From positions 3,348,001-3,412,000 of the forward strand of contig JASJZH010000003.1 of the NCBI GenBank assembly GCA_037178975.1: a DNA stretch of 64,000 nucleotides, written 5' to 3'. Made by a program: the position numbers and the translations under genes. Of this stretch, positions 49,306 through 61,600 are shown piece by piece (position 1 is the first letter of the stretch; each line of letters begins with the position of its first letter). Under the pieces are notes generated by a model, which was given only the letters and a program-made list of their open reading frames with translations, had not been told where the DNA came from and did no database searches. This stretch comes from Oscheius tipulae. Taxonomy: Eukaryota; Nematoda; Chromadorea; Rhabditida; Rhabditidae.

Positions 49306-52214
49306 TCAATCTGTGTAGAATGGATACTTCGGGGCGAACATCTTCTCCCCGTATTGGGCGCTCTCCTTCTCATCCGAAATGTCGACTGCCCCGTTCGAGG
49401 ATTCTCTTAAAGTTCATTTTGAGAGGGTGAGAAACGCTCGAATACCTGTAATAGGGACTGGGCATTGTCGGATAGAGTTCGGAGAGAATGGACGAGGGCA
49501 TCCGAACTCGTTTCCGAGCCGAGAGTAGACTCTCCATTTCGGTACTGAGTTCCTCGTCACAGATCAATTGGCCACACTCATTCGTTATCGTGACCTGTTT
49601 CAGACTTTAGTCATTAAAAGCGAGTCGGATACCTGTACATCAGCAGTCGGAGAGTCCCGTTTAGGAGGAGAGTCCTTGAGGCTGCTCTTCATCGACACCT
49701 CTACATGACCGTTGCTACTTCCACGGATCTCTGATTTCTAATCGTGTTCTCGTTATTCTTGATCCATAAAAGACTCACCTTGGAATGAACTAGAAGATCA
49801 GACAGCTGTGGTATTGAGCCGATGACTATAGGAACCTCTACATTCAAAGTGTCCACCTTGAACAGTGCCTTGTCTCATATAACCGGTCGACTCACCTCTA
49901 GGGCTACGGAATAGTTGACAGAAATTACTTTGCACTTTCCTAATCTTGGCGGCACCGACGGAATAAGAAGAGAATCCGCTTCCCAAGTGTCTTTTGATGT
50001 TGAATTACCCGCCACCTGTAATTACTCACTGACAACTTGTATCGGAACAAAGTTTGTTGTTCAAAAATGGAAACTTTCCAAGAGACCAATATAAAAGTTC
50101 CAAGAGTTCCAAACGAAATCACTCTGACTGACTACTCGAAAACAGGGAGACGGCCTACATGGATCGCCAGCCACTGGGACACGCGGTGATCGACCAGTTC
50201 CTGGGACTGAAGCCACATCCAACGAAGATCCAAGCGACGTACATCTGGATCGACGGGACGGGAGAGCAGGTTCGGACGAAGACGCGGACGATGGAGTGTG
50301 TTCCGAAGCTGTTGAGCGAGTATCCTCTGTGGAACTACGATGGCTCGTCGACGGGACAAGCTACGGGACGTGAGTCGGATATATTTCTTCGTGCGGTGGC
50401 CGTCTATCCGGATCCCTTGCTCGGAGGCAACAACCGTCTGGTTCTCTGTGAGACGTTGGATGCCGAGATGAACCCGACGAAGAACAATCATCGAGCTGCC
50501 TGTGAGGAAGTGATGAAGAAGATAACAGCCCACAAGCCATGGTTCGGAATGGAACAGGAGTATCTGCTGCTGGACAAGGATGGCTATCCTCTCGGCTGGC
50601 CTAAATACGGCTATCCGTCTCCACAAGGACCCTACTACTGTGCTGTCGGAGCTGATCGTATTTTCGGAAGAGAAGTTGTCGAGACACACTACAGAGCCTG
50701 TCTTCATGCTGGCCTCAAAATTTTCGGCACAAATGCGGAAGTGACTCCCGGCCAGTGGGAGTTCCAGATCGGCTGCTGTGAAGGCATCAGCATGGGTGAC
50801 GAGCTCTGGATGGCCAGATACCTTCTGTGGCGTGTGGCTGAGCAGTTTGGAGTCTGTGTCTCCTTCGACCCGAAGCCCAAAGTGACAATGGGTGAATGGA
50901 ACGGGGCTGGCTGTCACACCAACTTCTCCACTGAGGCTATGCGTCGTGATGGAGGACTCGAAGTCATCAAAGCAGCCATGCAAAAGTTGGAAAGGACGCA
51001 TCTGGCCTCGATGGCTGTCTACGATCCCAATGGCGGTAAGGACAATCTGCGTCGTCTGACTGGCCGTCATGAGACGAGTTCGGCCGATCACTTCAGCTGG
51101 GGTATCGCCAATCGTGGCTCTTCCATCAGAATTCCTCGCCAGGTCGCCCAAGAGGGAAAAGGATATCTCGAGGACAGAAGACCCGCTTCCAACTGCGATC
51201 CCTACCAGGTCACTCGTGCCATCGCCGAGAGCATCTTCCTCATTCAATAAAATATACCTACCTCTCCCTTCTCCTTCTTCACAACTACCCGTTGAACTGA
51301 CTTGACGTGCTCGTGACCCGCAAATGTTTTCGCTCTGAACTTGTTCGATTGAAGCGGGACTCTTGTATGCTTACTTGTATGTAGTATTCTGTACCAACTT
51401 GAGTGCTACTTGTTTGGCTCGAGAGGACGTGTTCGATATCCTGACAATGCTCAGATGTTTACAGCTTTGATTAGATAAAACCTGTACTGGACACAAATCG
51501 GCTCGCCCGGAGTATACCCCGATTTTGGCAGATTGATCTCTCCTGTGACACTGCCCGATGATCGACAACAGAACGCGACTGTATGAGAGGATTCGGACGA
51601 GGAGACTGGCTCTCCTAGCTGAAATAATTGGCTCCTTAGAAACCCTCTAGAACTACCTTGTTGTCTGCGTTGATATCCTCTATCCCTATGACGGTAAAGG
51701 CTTTTCTCGAGACAATGTCAAAGTCCCACGGTCTTTCGCAGGTGGCCTTACAAGTGTATCGAATATAACCGTACTCTCCCTCAAAGGAAGTAGGCAGTGA
51801 TTTGGGAAGAGTATAGGAGAAGGGGACTTCATGAAGACCGGCCGGCAGGACACGTTCCTTCTCCTTTCCCTCTTTGGTAGTTGTGAATTTGTGGGTGTAG
51901 GAAGTATTGAACTGTTCCAGGAAGTACGATTCGGAGTTTGTATAATGTTTTCTCGACTTTCCTTAACAGAATGGAACCTTTTCTCAAGTACACATACCAG
52001 AATGTTTCGTCCAATAAGTCTTCGCTCTTCCCTTGAGCTCTAGCAGTATTTCATTGACCTTTTTCGGCTCCAATGTCTCGATGATTACCTGGAAAAGAGC
52101 CCTCGTGTGTCCATGGAAAGGAAACAACTAACCTTGCCCGATATTTCCTGTCCCGCAAAGTATGCTTGTTCCGGGTTGCTCAGCTCGATTTCAAACTTGG
52201 TCAACTTGCCCATC
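49306..52214 (-). CDS. alpha-arrestin (arrestin-domain-containing protein)
   Basis: Adaptor linking membrane proteins to ubiquitin ligases and endosomal sorting. The N-terminal arrestin fold reads MGKLTKFEIELSNPEQAYFAG, EILLELKGRAKTYWT, VLPAGLHEVPFSYTLPKSLP, SFEGEYGYIRYTCKAT and DFDIVSRKAFTVIGIEDIN. The C-terminal fold follows with SGSVTGEINLPKSGYTPGE, WEADSLLIPSVPPRLGKCK and VDTLNVEVPIVIGSIPQ. It ends KMFAPKYPFYTD. All junctions keep frame. The intron 50016-51261 joins VVVKKEKGE to VAGNSTSKDTW in phase 0 and contains the glutamine synthetase gene on the other strand. Confidence 0.9.
50159..51250 (+). CDS. glutamine synthetase (eukaryotic GSII), intronless
   Basis: Makes glutamine from glutamate and ammonium. 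363 residues, close to the usual eukaryotic cytosolic length, in one uninterrupted frame. Motifs: WNYDGSSTGQATG, GMEQEYLLL, NAEVTPGQWEFQIG, GAGCHTNFSTEAMR, NRGSSIRIPRQV and EDRRPASNCDPYQV. ATP-, glutamate- and metal-binding residues appear intact. A TATAAAAG sits near 50090, and AATAAA overlaps the stop codon. It lies wholly in an intron of the arrestin gene on the opposite strand and lacks introns while its neighbours have many, suggesting origin by retroposition. The family is animal-like, so bacterial transfer is not indicated. Confidence 0.95.
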   Translation: MDRQPLGHAVIDQFLGLKPHPTKIQATYIWIDGTGEQVRTKTRTMECVPKLLSEYPLWNYDGSSTGQATGRESDIFLRAVAVYPDPLLGGNNRLVLCETLDAEMNPTKNNHRAACEEVMKKITAHKPWFGMEQEYLLLDKDGYPLGWPKYGYPSPQGPYYCAVGADRIFGREVVETHYRACLHAGLKIFGTNAEVTPGQWEFQIGCCEGISMGDELWMARYLLWRVAEQFGVCVSFDPKPKVTMGEWNGAGCHTNFSTEAMRRDGGLEVIKAAMQKLERTHLASMAVYDPNGGKDNLRRLTGRHETSSADHFSWGIANRGSSIRIPRQVAQEGKGYLEDRRPASNCDPYQVTRAIAESIFLIQ

Positions 52215-53950
52215 AGACCAGTTTTTCCTCGTTTTCATCAATCTGAAAACGGGGGATTAGAGGCAGCGACAGGTGTCTAGGAGAGGTGAGAACAATTTTA
52301 TCAAGCAGAGAGATACTCTGCGAACTGGGAATAGCCGCAAGTTTGTGTGCAATTCTAATGGGTTTCATTCGAAATTCACCAATCTGACCGGACTGGCAAA
52401 GTTCAATTGTAGAGTCTCCTAAAAGGAACAAGGAGAAAGGCGTCCTCCTTCGAACCAGTAATCAATGTGCCAGTCCGGTGAGGATTGAAAAATGAGCCCG
52501 TCAGACCACCCATAAAGTAAGTTCGTTTGCCTGCGTTTCCGGCAATTAAATCTCAAAAATGTTTGGTAGAAAAGGGTGTCAAAGTAAGATAAAGAGATTT
52601 TGAAGTCATTTAAAAGGATCACAGGAAAAAGGACCAGCAGTCGAGAGCTCACAAATGTCAAAAATGGCCCGGATGAATTGATGAGGCCGTTTTGCATGAA
52701 CAGACAGCTGTCACCGAGACTAAGAGAGAGAAGCCGGGTCGATTGAGTCGCAACCACTGCTCTGCACTCTACACCGTGTGTAATGTGCCCAGGAAAGTCT
52801 TGAGACCCAGTTGGGAGAGAGCAGTCAACTGGACAAGATTCGGTTTGGGCGGGTAAAGCAATCAGACGGCACAACTGATTGCCTCATATTTTACTTTTGT
52901 TTTTGAGTGAGTCTCGGATTATCTTCAAACAGTAGTAGCCTAGAGAGAAAGGAAGAGTATCTCCTGGAGGACCTCGTTGTTTTTGTGAGGAGTCTCTTGA
53001 GCCAATTAGAACGAGTAAACAGCGGAGCAAAGTGGGCCTGGAGGAGGAAAGATGGAGTTCTTCGGACCCGAATTAGAAGCAATTCGGCTGTCGTAACACG
53101 GACGGAAACCAATTGTAGAGACCAAGGGGGGTGCGGAAGACTTGGACGAGTGAGCGCGGATTAGAGGAAATTAGTCAAAGGAAAAGCAATTAGATAATGT
53201 GTGGGCAGTGGACACATCTATGCAAATGCTGTGAGCGGGCTAACATGCAGATGAGGGATTTCTAGTCTTCAATCTCTCGCCCTCCTAAGTTCATCAAGAA
53301 CATGTGGCGTCTCTCACACACATAAAAACTGGCATTTCGGGGCATAAAATCAATGCGCGTTGGCGGCAGAGGAGAACATATTTTTATGGGAAGAAGAGCA
53401 CAATAAGGAGCTTCTGAGGGACTCTGAATGGACCCACTGGAGCGAGTTCTGGAAGCCGTCTTTGAAAAGGACGAATAATTAGAGGAAGAGGGATGGCCAT
53501 CAAACTGCGATCAACCACCCTCACTCGACCGACGGGAATAATTAAAAGTGGCGTCAGAAGAGGCGAAAGACTGCCAGCTTTTGGCTCTGAAATTTGAAAC
53601 TTGTCTGCAAGTGGAGGGAATTAGACTGCAGTCCTGGGAAGGCAGAGAATGTCATCAACCAAAATGCCAAATCTATACTCGTTCATCCGTGCCGAACAAT
53701 AGAACTGGATTATGATGGGGGATTGCACCATGGCGTTTTACCGGAGGCTTACTGCTCAACCGTACCCCTTTGAACATGAACAAAATCGGATTTCCGAACA
53801 GTCGGTGATAAAACAGCCGGAAGAAGGCGGGAACCATCTTTGATTTCCTGTCGTTGGCCAATTCATTCTTCTGCTCACCATCGAAATGAAGTTATGTCTT
53901 CTTCTTCTCGTCGCCTTCTCCATTCCTTGAATTGTTAAACCTCTCGTCTA
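52215..53950. other. 1.7-kb region upstream of the arrestin gene
   Basis: No supported gene. A 151-codon minus-strand frame (52419-52874) lacks motifs and splice structure. G/A-rich stretches near 52900-53160 and 53400-53560 are unremarkable. Confidence 0.3.
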
Positions 53951-54336
53951 ATGGACAGCTTTGAAGAGGATTTCAACAGCGGAATTATCAGGAGCATTGT
54001 CGACGAGGTGGAAGATACAGTTCAGAAACGTCAAACTTTTAGTTTTTCATCAAAAACCCGAAGATAACTGTCCAGGAGCTTCCAATTAATGATGGTGGGT
54101 TTTGATCGCAGTACAATGGAAACTTCTCAGATGTTCTCAACCTGCTCACCCAGTTACAAAAAATGTCTACTTTGGTGAAGAAGGAAGTCATTTCATCCTT
54201 GGCAATCAGCGAAAACGCGGCCATTGTGCTTATCAAGGCTCATTTTTACGAGAACAACGACAAGAACCTGAAGAGGTCCACAGTAAATATGAAAACAAGC
54301 TTTACAGGTTTGTAGGCAAGCCATCAAAAGATGACG
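53951..54336 (+). CDS. possible small hypothetical gene (uncertain model)
   Basis: Coding-like pieces on the plus strand: MDSFEEDFNSGIIRSIVDEV near 53951, and FSDVLNLLTQLQKMSTLVKK with VISSLAISENAAIVLIK near 54120-54240. The latter is an amphipathic, Leu-rich stretch. A 25-nt GTAAAT...TTACAG intron would give a C-terminus ending VCRQAIKR near 54336. Alternatively the gene continues to about 54603, where it would overlap the 3' end of the histone gene on the other strand. I recognise no family. Junctions between the first two pieces are not resolved. Confidence 0.3.
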
Positions 54337-54590
54337 ATTCCAGACTGAAGACGGATGGTGAATAATCGATGTCGACTTGTCTATCGGAGACAAATATTGC
54401 GAGTACAAAACCATTATCGTTTTGTTACTACTGGCAGTGTCATTCGACAAGTTACCTTTTCAGGGTTGGGAAACTATGAAAAGCTGCAGAGCTTGACAAG
54501 ACCAAGGTATATAAAGAAAAGTCGGTTATTCTATTATGTGAAAATAATTTACAGCCGACAAAGTTTAGAGGACATAATTACTTCGGTGAA

Positions 54591-55241
54591 TTACCAGCGC
54601 TGAAGACGGCGAACGAGAAAGATGTCTCTCGGCATGATTGTGATTCTTCTTGCATGATTTGCGCATAAGTTGGCATCTTCAAACATCGTGACGAGCATTG
54701 CCTCACTAGCCTGAATTGGAATTACAAAATTGTAGAAAAAAAGGTACCTCCTGTAGAGCAGACAAAGCTTCAGCCTTAAATAGAAATGGTTTGTCTCTCT
54801 TTCCGTAGTGACAACGAGTCTCAGCGGCTACCTCTCGTACAAGTCTTTGAAAGGGCAACTAGGTTTCGAAGTTACAAAATGCTTCAAGAAACTTTCCTTT
54901 TTCACTAGAAACTCCGTAGTTTTTTGGTATTTCCGAATCTCCCTGTTGGCTTTTTGCTGATTTTGACGTTTTTTGGGAATCCGAATCGCAAAGGATCTAC
55001 TCTTACGAACTGGGGTGTACCTGAAACAAATTAGATAATCCGTATGAGAAATATGGAAAGGAGGTAAGAAAACCTACTTATGGGAAATGTCAGTGTCATT
55101 TTGAAGGGTAACGACAGATTCGTCTTGTGAATACAGCATTGACAGACCTCCTCTTTCGTTCTCTGGACCTGATTCGTAGTCAGAGATGTACTCCTCCTCG
55201 TAGCGTGGTCCGCTTCTATCCGAACCGGGGCTACTATCCAT
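54591..55241 (-). CDS. centromeric histone H3 variant (CENP-A)
   Basis: Replaces H3 in centromeric nucleosomes. The N-tail is acidic and Ser-rich ([20 protein letters not shown]), quite unlike canonical H3. The histone fold has [16 protein letters not shown], then [16 protein letters not shown], a long loop 1 ([15 protein letters not shown]), [21 protein letters not shown], and [20 protein letters not shown] at the end. The longer loop 1, variant tail and divergent N-tail are CENP-A features (C. elegans HCP-3/CPAR-1 are such variants). ATG is directly preceded by TTTTCAG. Introns: one near 55022-55078, one near 54714-54750, and one near 54860-54893 whose exact donor is unclear because the simple GTTTCT...CCTAG join is off by one base. 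Confidence 0.85.
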
Positions 55242-55463
55242 CTGAAAAGGCAATAATACGGAGATCGGTGAACGAGAAAAAGCAAAAATAATAAACGTGG
55301 AAACGAAAATAATCCAAAGCGATCTTATAGTCGCGCAGAAGGCGCGAAACACGACAGCGCGGGTCTAACAAAATTTTTGCTTGAATTCCTGCTTTTGCTA
55401 CTTTTCTTCTGTCGAAACATTCAGACCATTTCAGTGATTAACTCGCCCGCCTCCTCATTGAAA

Positions 55464-57154
55464 ATGTCACTGACTGGCTTGCGCAAGCAATTTTGCAAAA
55501 TAAATCAGGTTAGTTCTATGAATCTAGCAGCTGTTGTAAAGAATCACTTTTAGATCTTCTCGGAAACCGTCGGCACTGCTCAGCCAACCGCGCTAGATGA
55601 AGTTTACTCCAAAATGGAAAGAGATATCGACACGACTCACGATCTTATCATAGCCTTTGTGGCAGGCGTCAACGAGCATCTGCAGCCAAACCCATGTTAT
55701 TATCTTTTTTTATCCGAATCGATTAGAGCCTTTTAGCAACTCGAGCTAAGAAAGCATCTGTGGGATCCCTGACACGAGTCAGTTGCACGCCGAAAAAGTG
55801 CCTCTATTCGCAAACTGAAGGTGTTTTAGCCTCAACACTATACAATTATGGTGTGAAACTCGGAAGTAACAGCGAACTCGGACAGGTAACACTTTCTTTA
55901 CTTCTTATAGTAGTGTTACAGGCACTGTTAGATGTTGCAGACACGTACCGTCTCATGGCTGATTTCAAGTACCAGATGGAAGATTCAGTGAAACAGAATG
56001 TGATTGACCCACTTCTCCATTTGCAGAATAATGAAATCAAGACTATCAGTGTCAGTTTATTTAGTTTATTATGGTCCAGTGATACATTTATTCAGCAACA
56101 ACGAGCTAAAGTGAAGAGCAAACGGCGCGAATATGACTTTATGAAAAGGACCCAATGTGGTGACGAGGCAATGCAGAGGAGCGAAGAGAAGCTGGAAGAA
56201 ACGAAGAAGGAGACTGAAACTGCTATGTACAACGTGATTTCAAACGACGTGGAACAAGTTTCTCAACTTTTCGCTCTTGTCGATGCCCAGATTAACTTCC
56301 ACCGAAAAACCACGGCGGTTTTAGAAGAATTGCATGCTAAACTGAGTAACAGGTACGTTTGTGTCAATTTCATTTACAAATAGAATTACGCAGAATCGCC
56401 GTTATGAGCTCCCGTCCGCGCGTCGAGCACATTCCTGCCAAGGTTCTTGCTTGTAGGACCGCTCGAAGCGTTTCTACACTTCCGACTGTCTGTTTGAGCG
56501 AGGCTCCATCCGTCCATCCTGTAAGCCACTGCTCCATGTTCGACGTTCGAGGCTCGCGGCAAACTTCTCCGAAGGAAGATACTCTTATTGAAATAGCCAC
56601 CGAAGTTTGTGTTCCGCTTTTCTTTTCAAGACAAATGTTTAGAACTCTAATCCTGCTCAAACGTATCTCCTCTCCTCAAACCCTTTGGTAAACGCCCCCT
56701 CCGAATTCTTTCAAACCGCTCCTTATTCCGACACTAGTTCTGTTGTGCAGGTAACTTTTACTCATGTTTGATCAAAACGATTTTCAGGACGATAACTTTG
56801 CTGCAAACAACCTATTCGACATACCCAGTGAAGAGAGTGTTCTATCGGAGCCGTCCGATAAAGTAAAACCGCTTCCTGACTATTCGCTGCTCGAAAATAT
56901 TGTTCTAGCTCCGGAGCCATCGTGCAGAGCAATGTTCGATTTTGTTTCTGATAATTCGGAAGATTTGCAGTTCAAGCGTGGCGACCTTATTAGATTATTG
57001 AAAAAGGTAGTACTGTTACTCTTTTGTTAACAATGTTGTTCCGGCTCAGATTGATGACAACTGGTACGAAGGTCTGCTGAATGGGAAGAAGGGTCTTTTG
57101 CCGGCCAACTTCATACAGATCGTTGTGCCTTTCGACAGCTCACTTCATCCCTGA
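55464..57154 (+). CDS. endophilin A (N-BAR and SH3)
   Basis: Membrane-bending endocytic protein that recruits synaptojanin and dynamin; C. elegans UNC-57 is the counterpart. The start MSLTGLRKQFCKINQ is the endophilin A H0 helix. The BAR domain includes LDEVYSKMERDIDTTHDLI, ADTYRLMADFKYQMEDSVKQ, NVIDPLLHLQNNEIKTI, KSKRREYDFMKR and DVEQVSQLFALVDAQINFH. A Ser/Pro linker follows. The SH3 domain (SCRAMFDFVSDNSEDLQF, DDNWYEGLLNGKKGLLPANF) ends the protein. Its start lies 222 bp from the divergent CENP-A start. Confidence 0.93.
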
Positions 57155-57319
57155 AAATGTTTTACCTCCTTGTAAAATACCAATCTGTGTATGATTCCTT
57201 TTCGCATGTAGTTGCTTGTGAATAGGTAAATTATTTTTATCGGAACCTGTCATATCTACTTAGATTATTTCCACCTTCTACCCGCAGTCTCTGTCGAATA
57301 TGTTACAATTATTTAAGAG

Positions 57320-58539
57320 ATGGCCGAGAATATGTTACGCCGAGTTGCTTCAGCTGTCTTTTACGCCATCACTTCAATAGCATGTACTCTTTGCAACAAA
57401 GTCCTGCTGACCAACTACAGGTCTGGTATCTTTTTCCTAACAAAACGTTTCATGTTCAGGTTTCCCTCTTTTGAAATGGTCGCTCTTGGCCAAGTAGTTG
57501 CAACAATCGTCATTCTTCGTCTAGCCAAAGCGCTCAGAATAATCAAATTTCTGAGCCTCGATAGTTCAATACCGCGAAAAATCTTCCCTCTGCCAATTCT
57601 GTATGGGATCAATGTTGTGGCTGGACTTGGAGGAACAAAGATGTTGAGGTTAGTCGTGTTTTTGTAGTATTCGAGCCTATCGTTTTCAGCCTACCTATGT
57701 TCACAGTCCTCAGAAGATTCTCCATCCTAGTCACAATGTTTCTCGAGTTCTACGTACTTGGGTATATTGTATGATGCTTCTTGATCAAAATGTACTTCCA
57801 GGGTGGTTGCCAGCTCATCAGTTCGACTTTCTGTGACCTTTATGATTGTTGGATCTATCCTAGCAGCCGTCTACGATCTTTCTTTCGACTCGACGGGGTA
57901 TCTTCTCTGCAGTATCAACAATTTGTGCACCGCAGCATTGGGAATCTGCACGAAGCAGAAGTTGGACGCGAAAGATCTCGGAAAGTATGGACTGATGTAC
58001 TACAATTGTCTCATAATGGCAACTCCTCTCACACTGCTCTGCTATTGGACAGGCGATATTGAGAAGGTTTAGGATTTCTGTTTTGTTTTTGAGCCCCTGT
58101 TTCAGGCGATACAGTTTATGAGTAGTGAAGAAATGTCATCAGGAGCATGGCTATGTTTCATGGCCTCGGGTGTCTGCGGCTTCATTCTAAATTACTCACT
58201 TGTTCTCTGTACTTATTACAACTCGGCGCTCACAACTCAATGCGTTGGAGCTATCAAGGCTCGTTCTTCTATCTAGACGATCTCTACAACTCTCGTTTTC
58301 AGAATGTTCTGGTCACATACGTAGGAATGATCACCAGCGACGATTTTCTATTTGGATGGCTCAATTTGGTTGGAATCAACATAAGGTACTTTAGTTTCCG
58401 TCTTCATCGAACACGCAATCTTTTTAGTGTCGCCGGAAGCATATTATACAGTTATGTCACATTCGTTTCGAAGACACGAAGGAACAGCGCCTCTTCAGCA
58501 AAGTTTACAGTTAAAAATTGTTTTATTCATTTCTCGTAG
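57320..58539 (+). CDS. nucleotide-sugar transporter, SLC35D (SQV-7-like)
   Basis: Golgi transporter likely for UDP-GlcA, UDP-GalNAc or UDP-Gal, as in C. elegans SQV-7. Motifs: [42 protein letters not shown] then [17 protein letters not shown] (the conserved FTVLRRxS signature), [33 protein letters not shown] and [23 protein letters not shown]. Ends in a Ser/Lys tail. Short introns throughout. It begins 165 bp after the endophilin stop, so an operon is possible. Confidence 0.9.
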
Positions 58540-58619
58540 TTTTATTTGTGTACATAAATGCTAGTTACATTTAGTTACCGGTATAGAACAACCCGTTGGT
58601 GAATTACAGTACTCAGCCT

Positions 58620-61600
58620 CTAAACTATTGTCTTTCGTCTGGCCTGCATAAGTTTTGCGTAGTTTTCTTGTGCTAGTCGATTATCAGGCTCCAGTTCAAA
58701 TACTCTTCTGTAAAGCTCTTCCGCGACTTCGTATTTTCCATTCTTCTGTAGAACGACCGCCCAATTGAGTAGATTCGAGCTGGTTTGGGATAGTCTAGCA
58801 GCTTTTTCAAATAACTACATCTTTTTGAGGCTATAGGAAGATGACGTACCTTCTCTGCATTGAGAGGTTCACGATCAGCAATCAGAACAGCCAGTTCCGA
58901 GAGACATTCGGAGCAGTGTGGAAGAAGTCCAAGGATGTTTTTCAGGTATGCTTCTGCTCGCACTGTCTCATTCTATTTTGGACTAAGATTTGTTACAGTG
59001 AGTTCTTTACCAGTTCCGCAATGAGTCGACTGTAAAGAATGACCGCGGGAATATGAAGTCTGTCTTCTTTCAAGAAAGACTCAAGTCTTGTTTTTGCCGA
59101 TGAGTAGTTTCCCACCTTGAACTCGATTTCTGCCAGAGAGACGGCGACTGTTCTGCGGAATCTCTCTTCTCCACTTATCTGGAAAGTTGTTACAAACTAT
59201 CACCAACTTCTTACTCTCTCGAAATCCTCCCTCGCCTGCTCAAAAAGTTCGAGACCGATTCGAATTCTTCCTCTATGAAGAAGACAGGACGTTTGTGTCA
59301 TCCAGTGAGCTCTCCAGTTCTTCGAATGACTCCCATCCAGTCGTGCACATTTTGACAATATATCCTCGGCTTCTTCGATCTTCTTCTGTTTCAACAAGAC
59401 CACTCCCAAATTCAGATATGCTGCTGTGAAAGAATGACGGATTCTGATGGCTTGGGAGTAACTGGAAACAGCGTCGGACAGATTTCCCAATTCGCTTTGA
59501 AGAACGCCTCTGTAATGGGTTGACTGACTGAGGCAGAAACAACATGACTTACAAATTATACCAAGTCTCTGCCATGTTCCGAAAACTTAGAGCATCGTAG
59601 TAGGCGTTAGAAGCTCCTTGACTATCTCCGTTTTTGGCACGGACTTGGCCGAGGTTCGAATAGGCTAGAAGAAGCTCCAGAAGACTTTATGCGACTCACC
59701 TTTAGCTGGATTGATCCCGATGGCACTGGAATAAAGACTCTCTTCCGTTCTCCAGTCCCTATTTCTTGCAACAGTTCTAGCAGCGAATATTGTGCAAACT
59801 ATTACCAATAGGTGGACAAAGGAGCTGTTCAGTCTTAACGATTTCTATGTTAACAGAAAAGAGCTAACCGTTTACAGATGTCTCTCAAAATATGAACAGA
59901 AAGTAGGCAGAAACCAATACTTGAAAGGTATAGGATTCTCTCAGCTGCCATGAATCCCACGGAAATGAGGATATTGGAAGCTGGAAGGAAAGCAACAACT
60001 CCGAAGAAGACGAGGAACAATTGAATATAGTCTTTTCTAAACCCTGTCCGTATATTCAGGCTTGGAAAAAGTTACTTTTTGATAAGACGGAGCACGAAAA
60101 CAGAGCTAGCCACATATATGACGAGACTAGCCCAAAGACGACAATCGCTAGGCTCTCTGACCAATGGAATGGCTCCCATTGACCAGTCGAAACATAACTG
60201 AAATTTTTTTTTCAGATGACTGATGAAACCCACATCTTTTGGGAAGACGAGCAGTTTTAGATGAAATACTGGTAGAAAGAGTTTGGTCCTCAGACGGACC
60301 CCGACACTTTGCTCATGAACAAGTGGATTGTCTGCTGATGAGAAGGTAGGTGATCCTGTTATATATATTCGTAAGACTACAAGAAGTATTGTAGATACTG
60401 CCAAGACGAGATGGCCAGAGGAGATAAACTTCTGAAATTGATGTTATGTTTCTTTAGACCAGTGATGAAGATGCGCATATGGTGTAAGACAATCTTCCCG
60501 GACCTAATGGCAATTCTCGTGGCGCTAATTGGTCAGTCTTGAGACTTCCGTCTGAGACCTTCCTCTTTACGGAAAGAGACGTCATTAGTGCGGCTGAACG
60601 GTCCTCGAGGACATTCTTTTATGGCCACCGACAGTTACCTGGCGCCTGACAACGAAGAGGTCGAATAGGATTACGATGGCTGGAAGAACTATGCCTGTCT
60701 CTTTTGACAGAAGGGCTAGAATTGTGAGGAAGATAGTCAAGAAGATGCTCTGAAAGAATTTTGTTTACGGAATACGACTGGCGCAACCTGATATTTGTCC
60801 CAAAGAACGAGAGCCACCAGGACAAAGAAGGTAGCCAACACATCTGCTCGACCGACGATACTGGACACGGCTTCACAATGAACTGGATGAACTGCGAAGA
60901 GGACAGTTGCTCCCAAAGATTCATCTGAAAAGCTGTCCTTAAAAACCAGTGTCACACAAGTTGTCCCAAGAGACTAAGACCTCATTCAATTTCCCTCTCT
61001 GTTCCTCAATATGACAAATGACCCGCCAAACTCACATTCTATAAATTTGAGCCTTGCTGCCAGCCAAAAAACGAGGCAGCTGACCATTGAGTGCAGAAGC
61101 ACATTAACGAGATGGAATCTGAAATTGTCTGTAATGAGGACATGTTTTGTTTAGATGACTGATTGAGTTGGGTCCATCTGACGCTATGATATGGGAGCCG
61201 ACGAGGTAATTACCGAGACTCCTAATAAGGGGAAAGCCTTCGCGAGCACTCACAAATTGGCCTGGGTCTCTCGCTCAACAACTTACGCTAAAGGCGCTAA
61301 TCCGAAAAGGGAGTAGGTAAGACGGAATGTAAGGGTAGTCAATGGTCGAAAACTCTTGTGTGATCCTGACATACTGATCGAGTTTCCCCAAAAGTCGTTC
61401 CTGAACAGATTCCAAATCGACGTGTGTCCGAGAACGTCCGAATTAGTTTCAACAGCCGGTCTGAAATGTTTTCATCGGTCTCTCGCGACGATGACTATTG
61501 CTCAACAGCCGATAAGGGACAGAGGTCATCCTTTGGCGGTCATCTATCAGCAGTCTCGTGAAGCCGATTTGCATCATGCGCCCCCTGAGAGCCATTCCAC

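Noticed and set aside
50132..51247. 371-codon open frame antisense to glutamine synthetase
   Set aside because: It is the mirror of a strongly biased coding sequence. It shows no family motifs, while the plus strand encodes a complete glutamine synthetase.
50159..51250. Horizontal transfer of glutamine synthetase from bacteria
   Set aside because: The motifs and length are those of the eukaryotic GSII type; lack of introns is better explained by retroposition.
52419..52874. 151-codon minus-strand frame
   Set aside because: No recognisable domain, no splice continuity with the arrestin gene, composition not coding-like.
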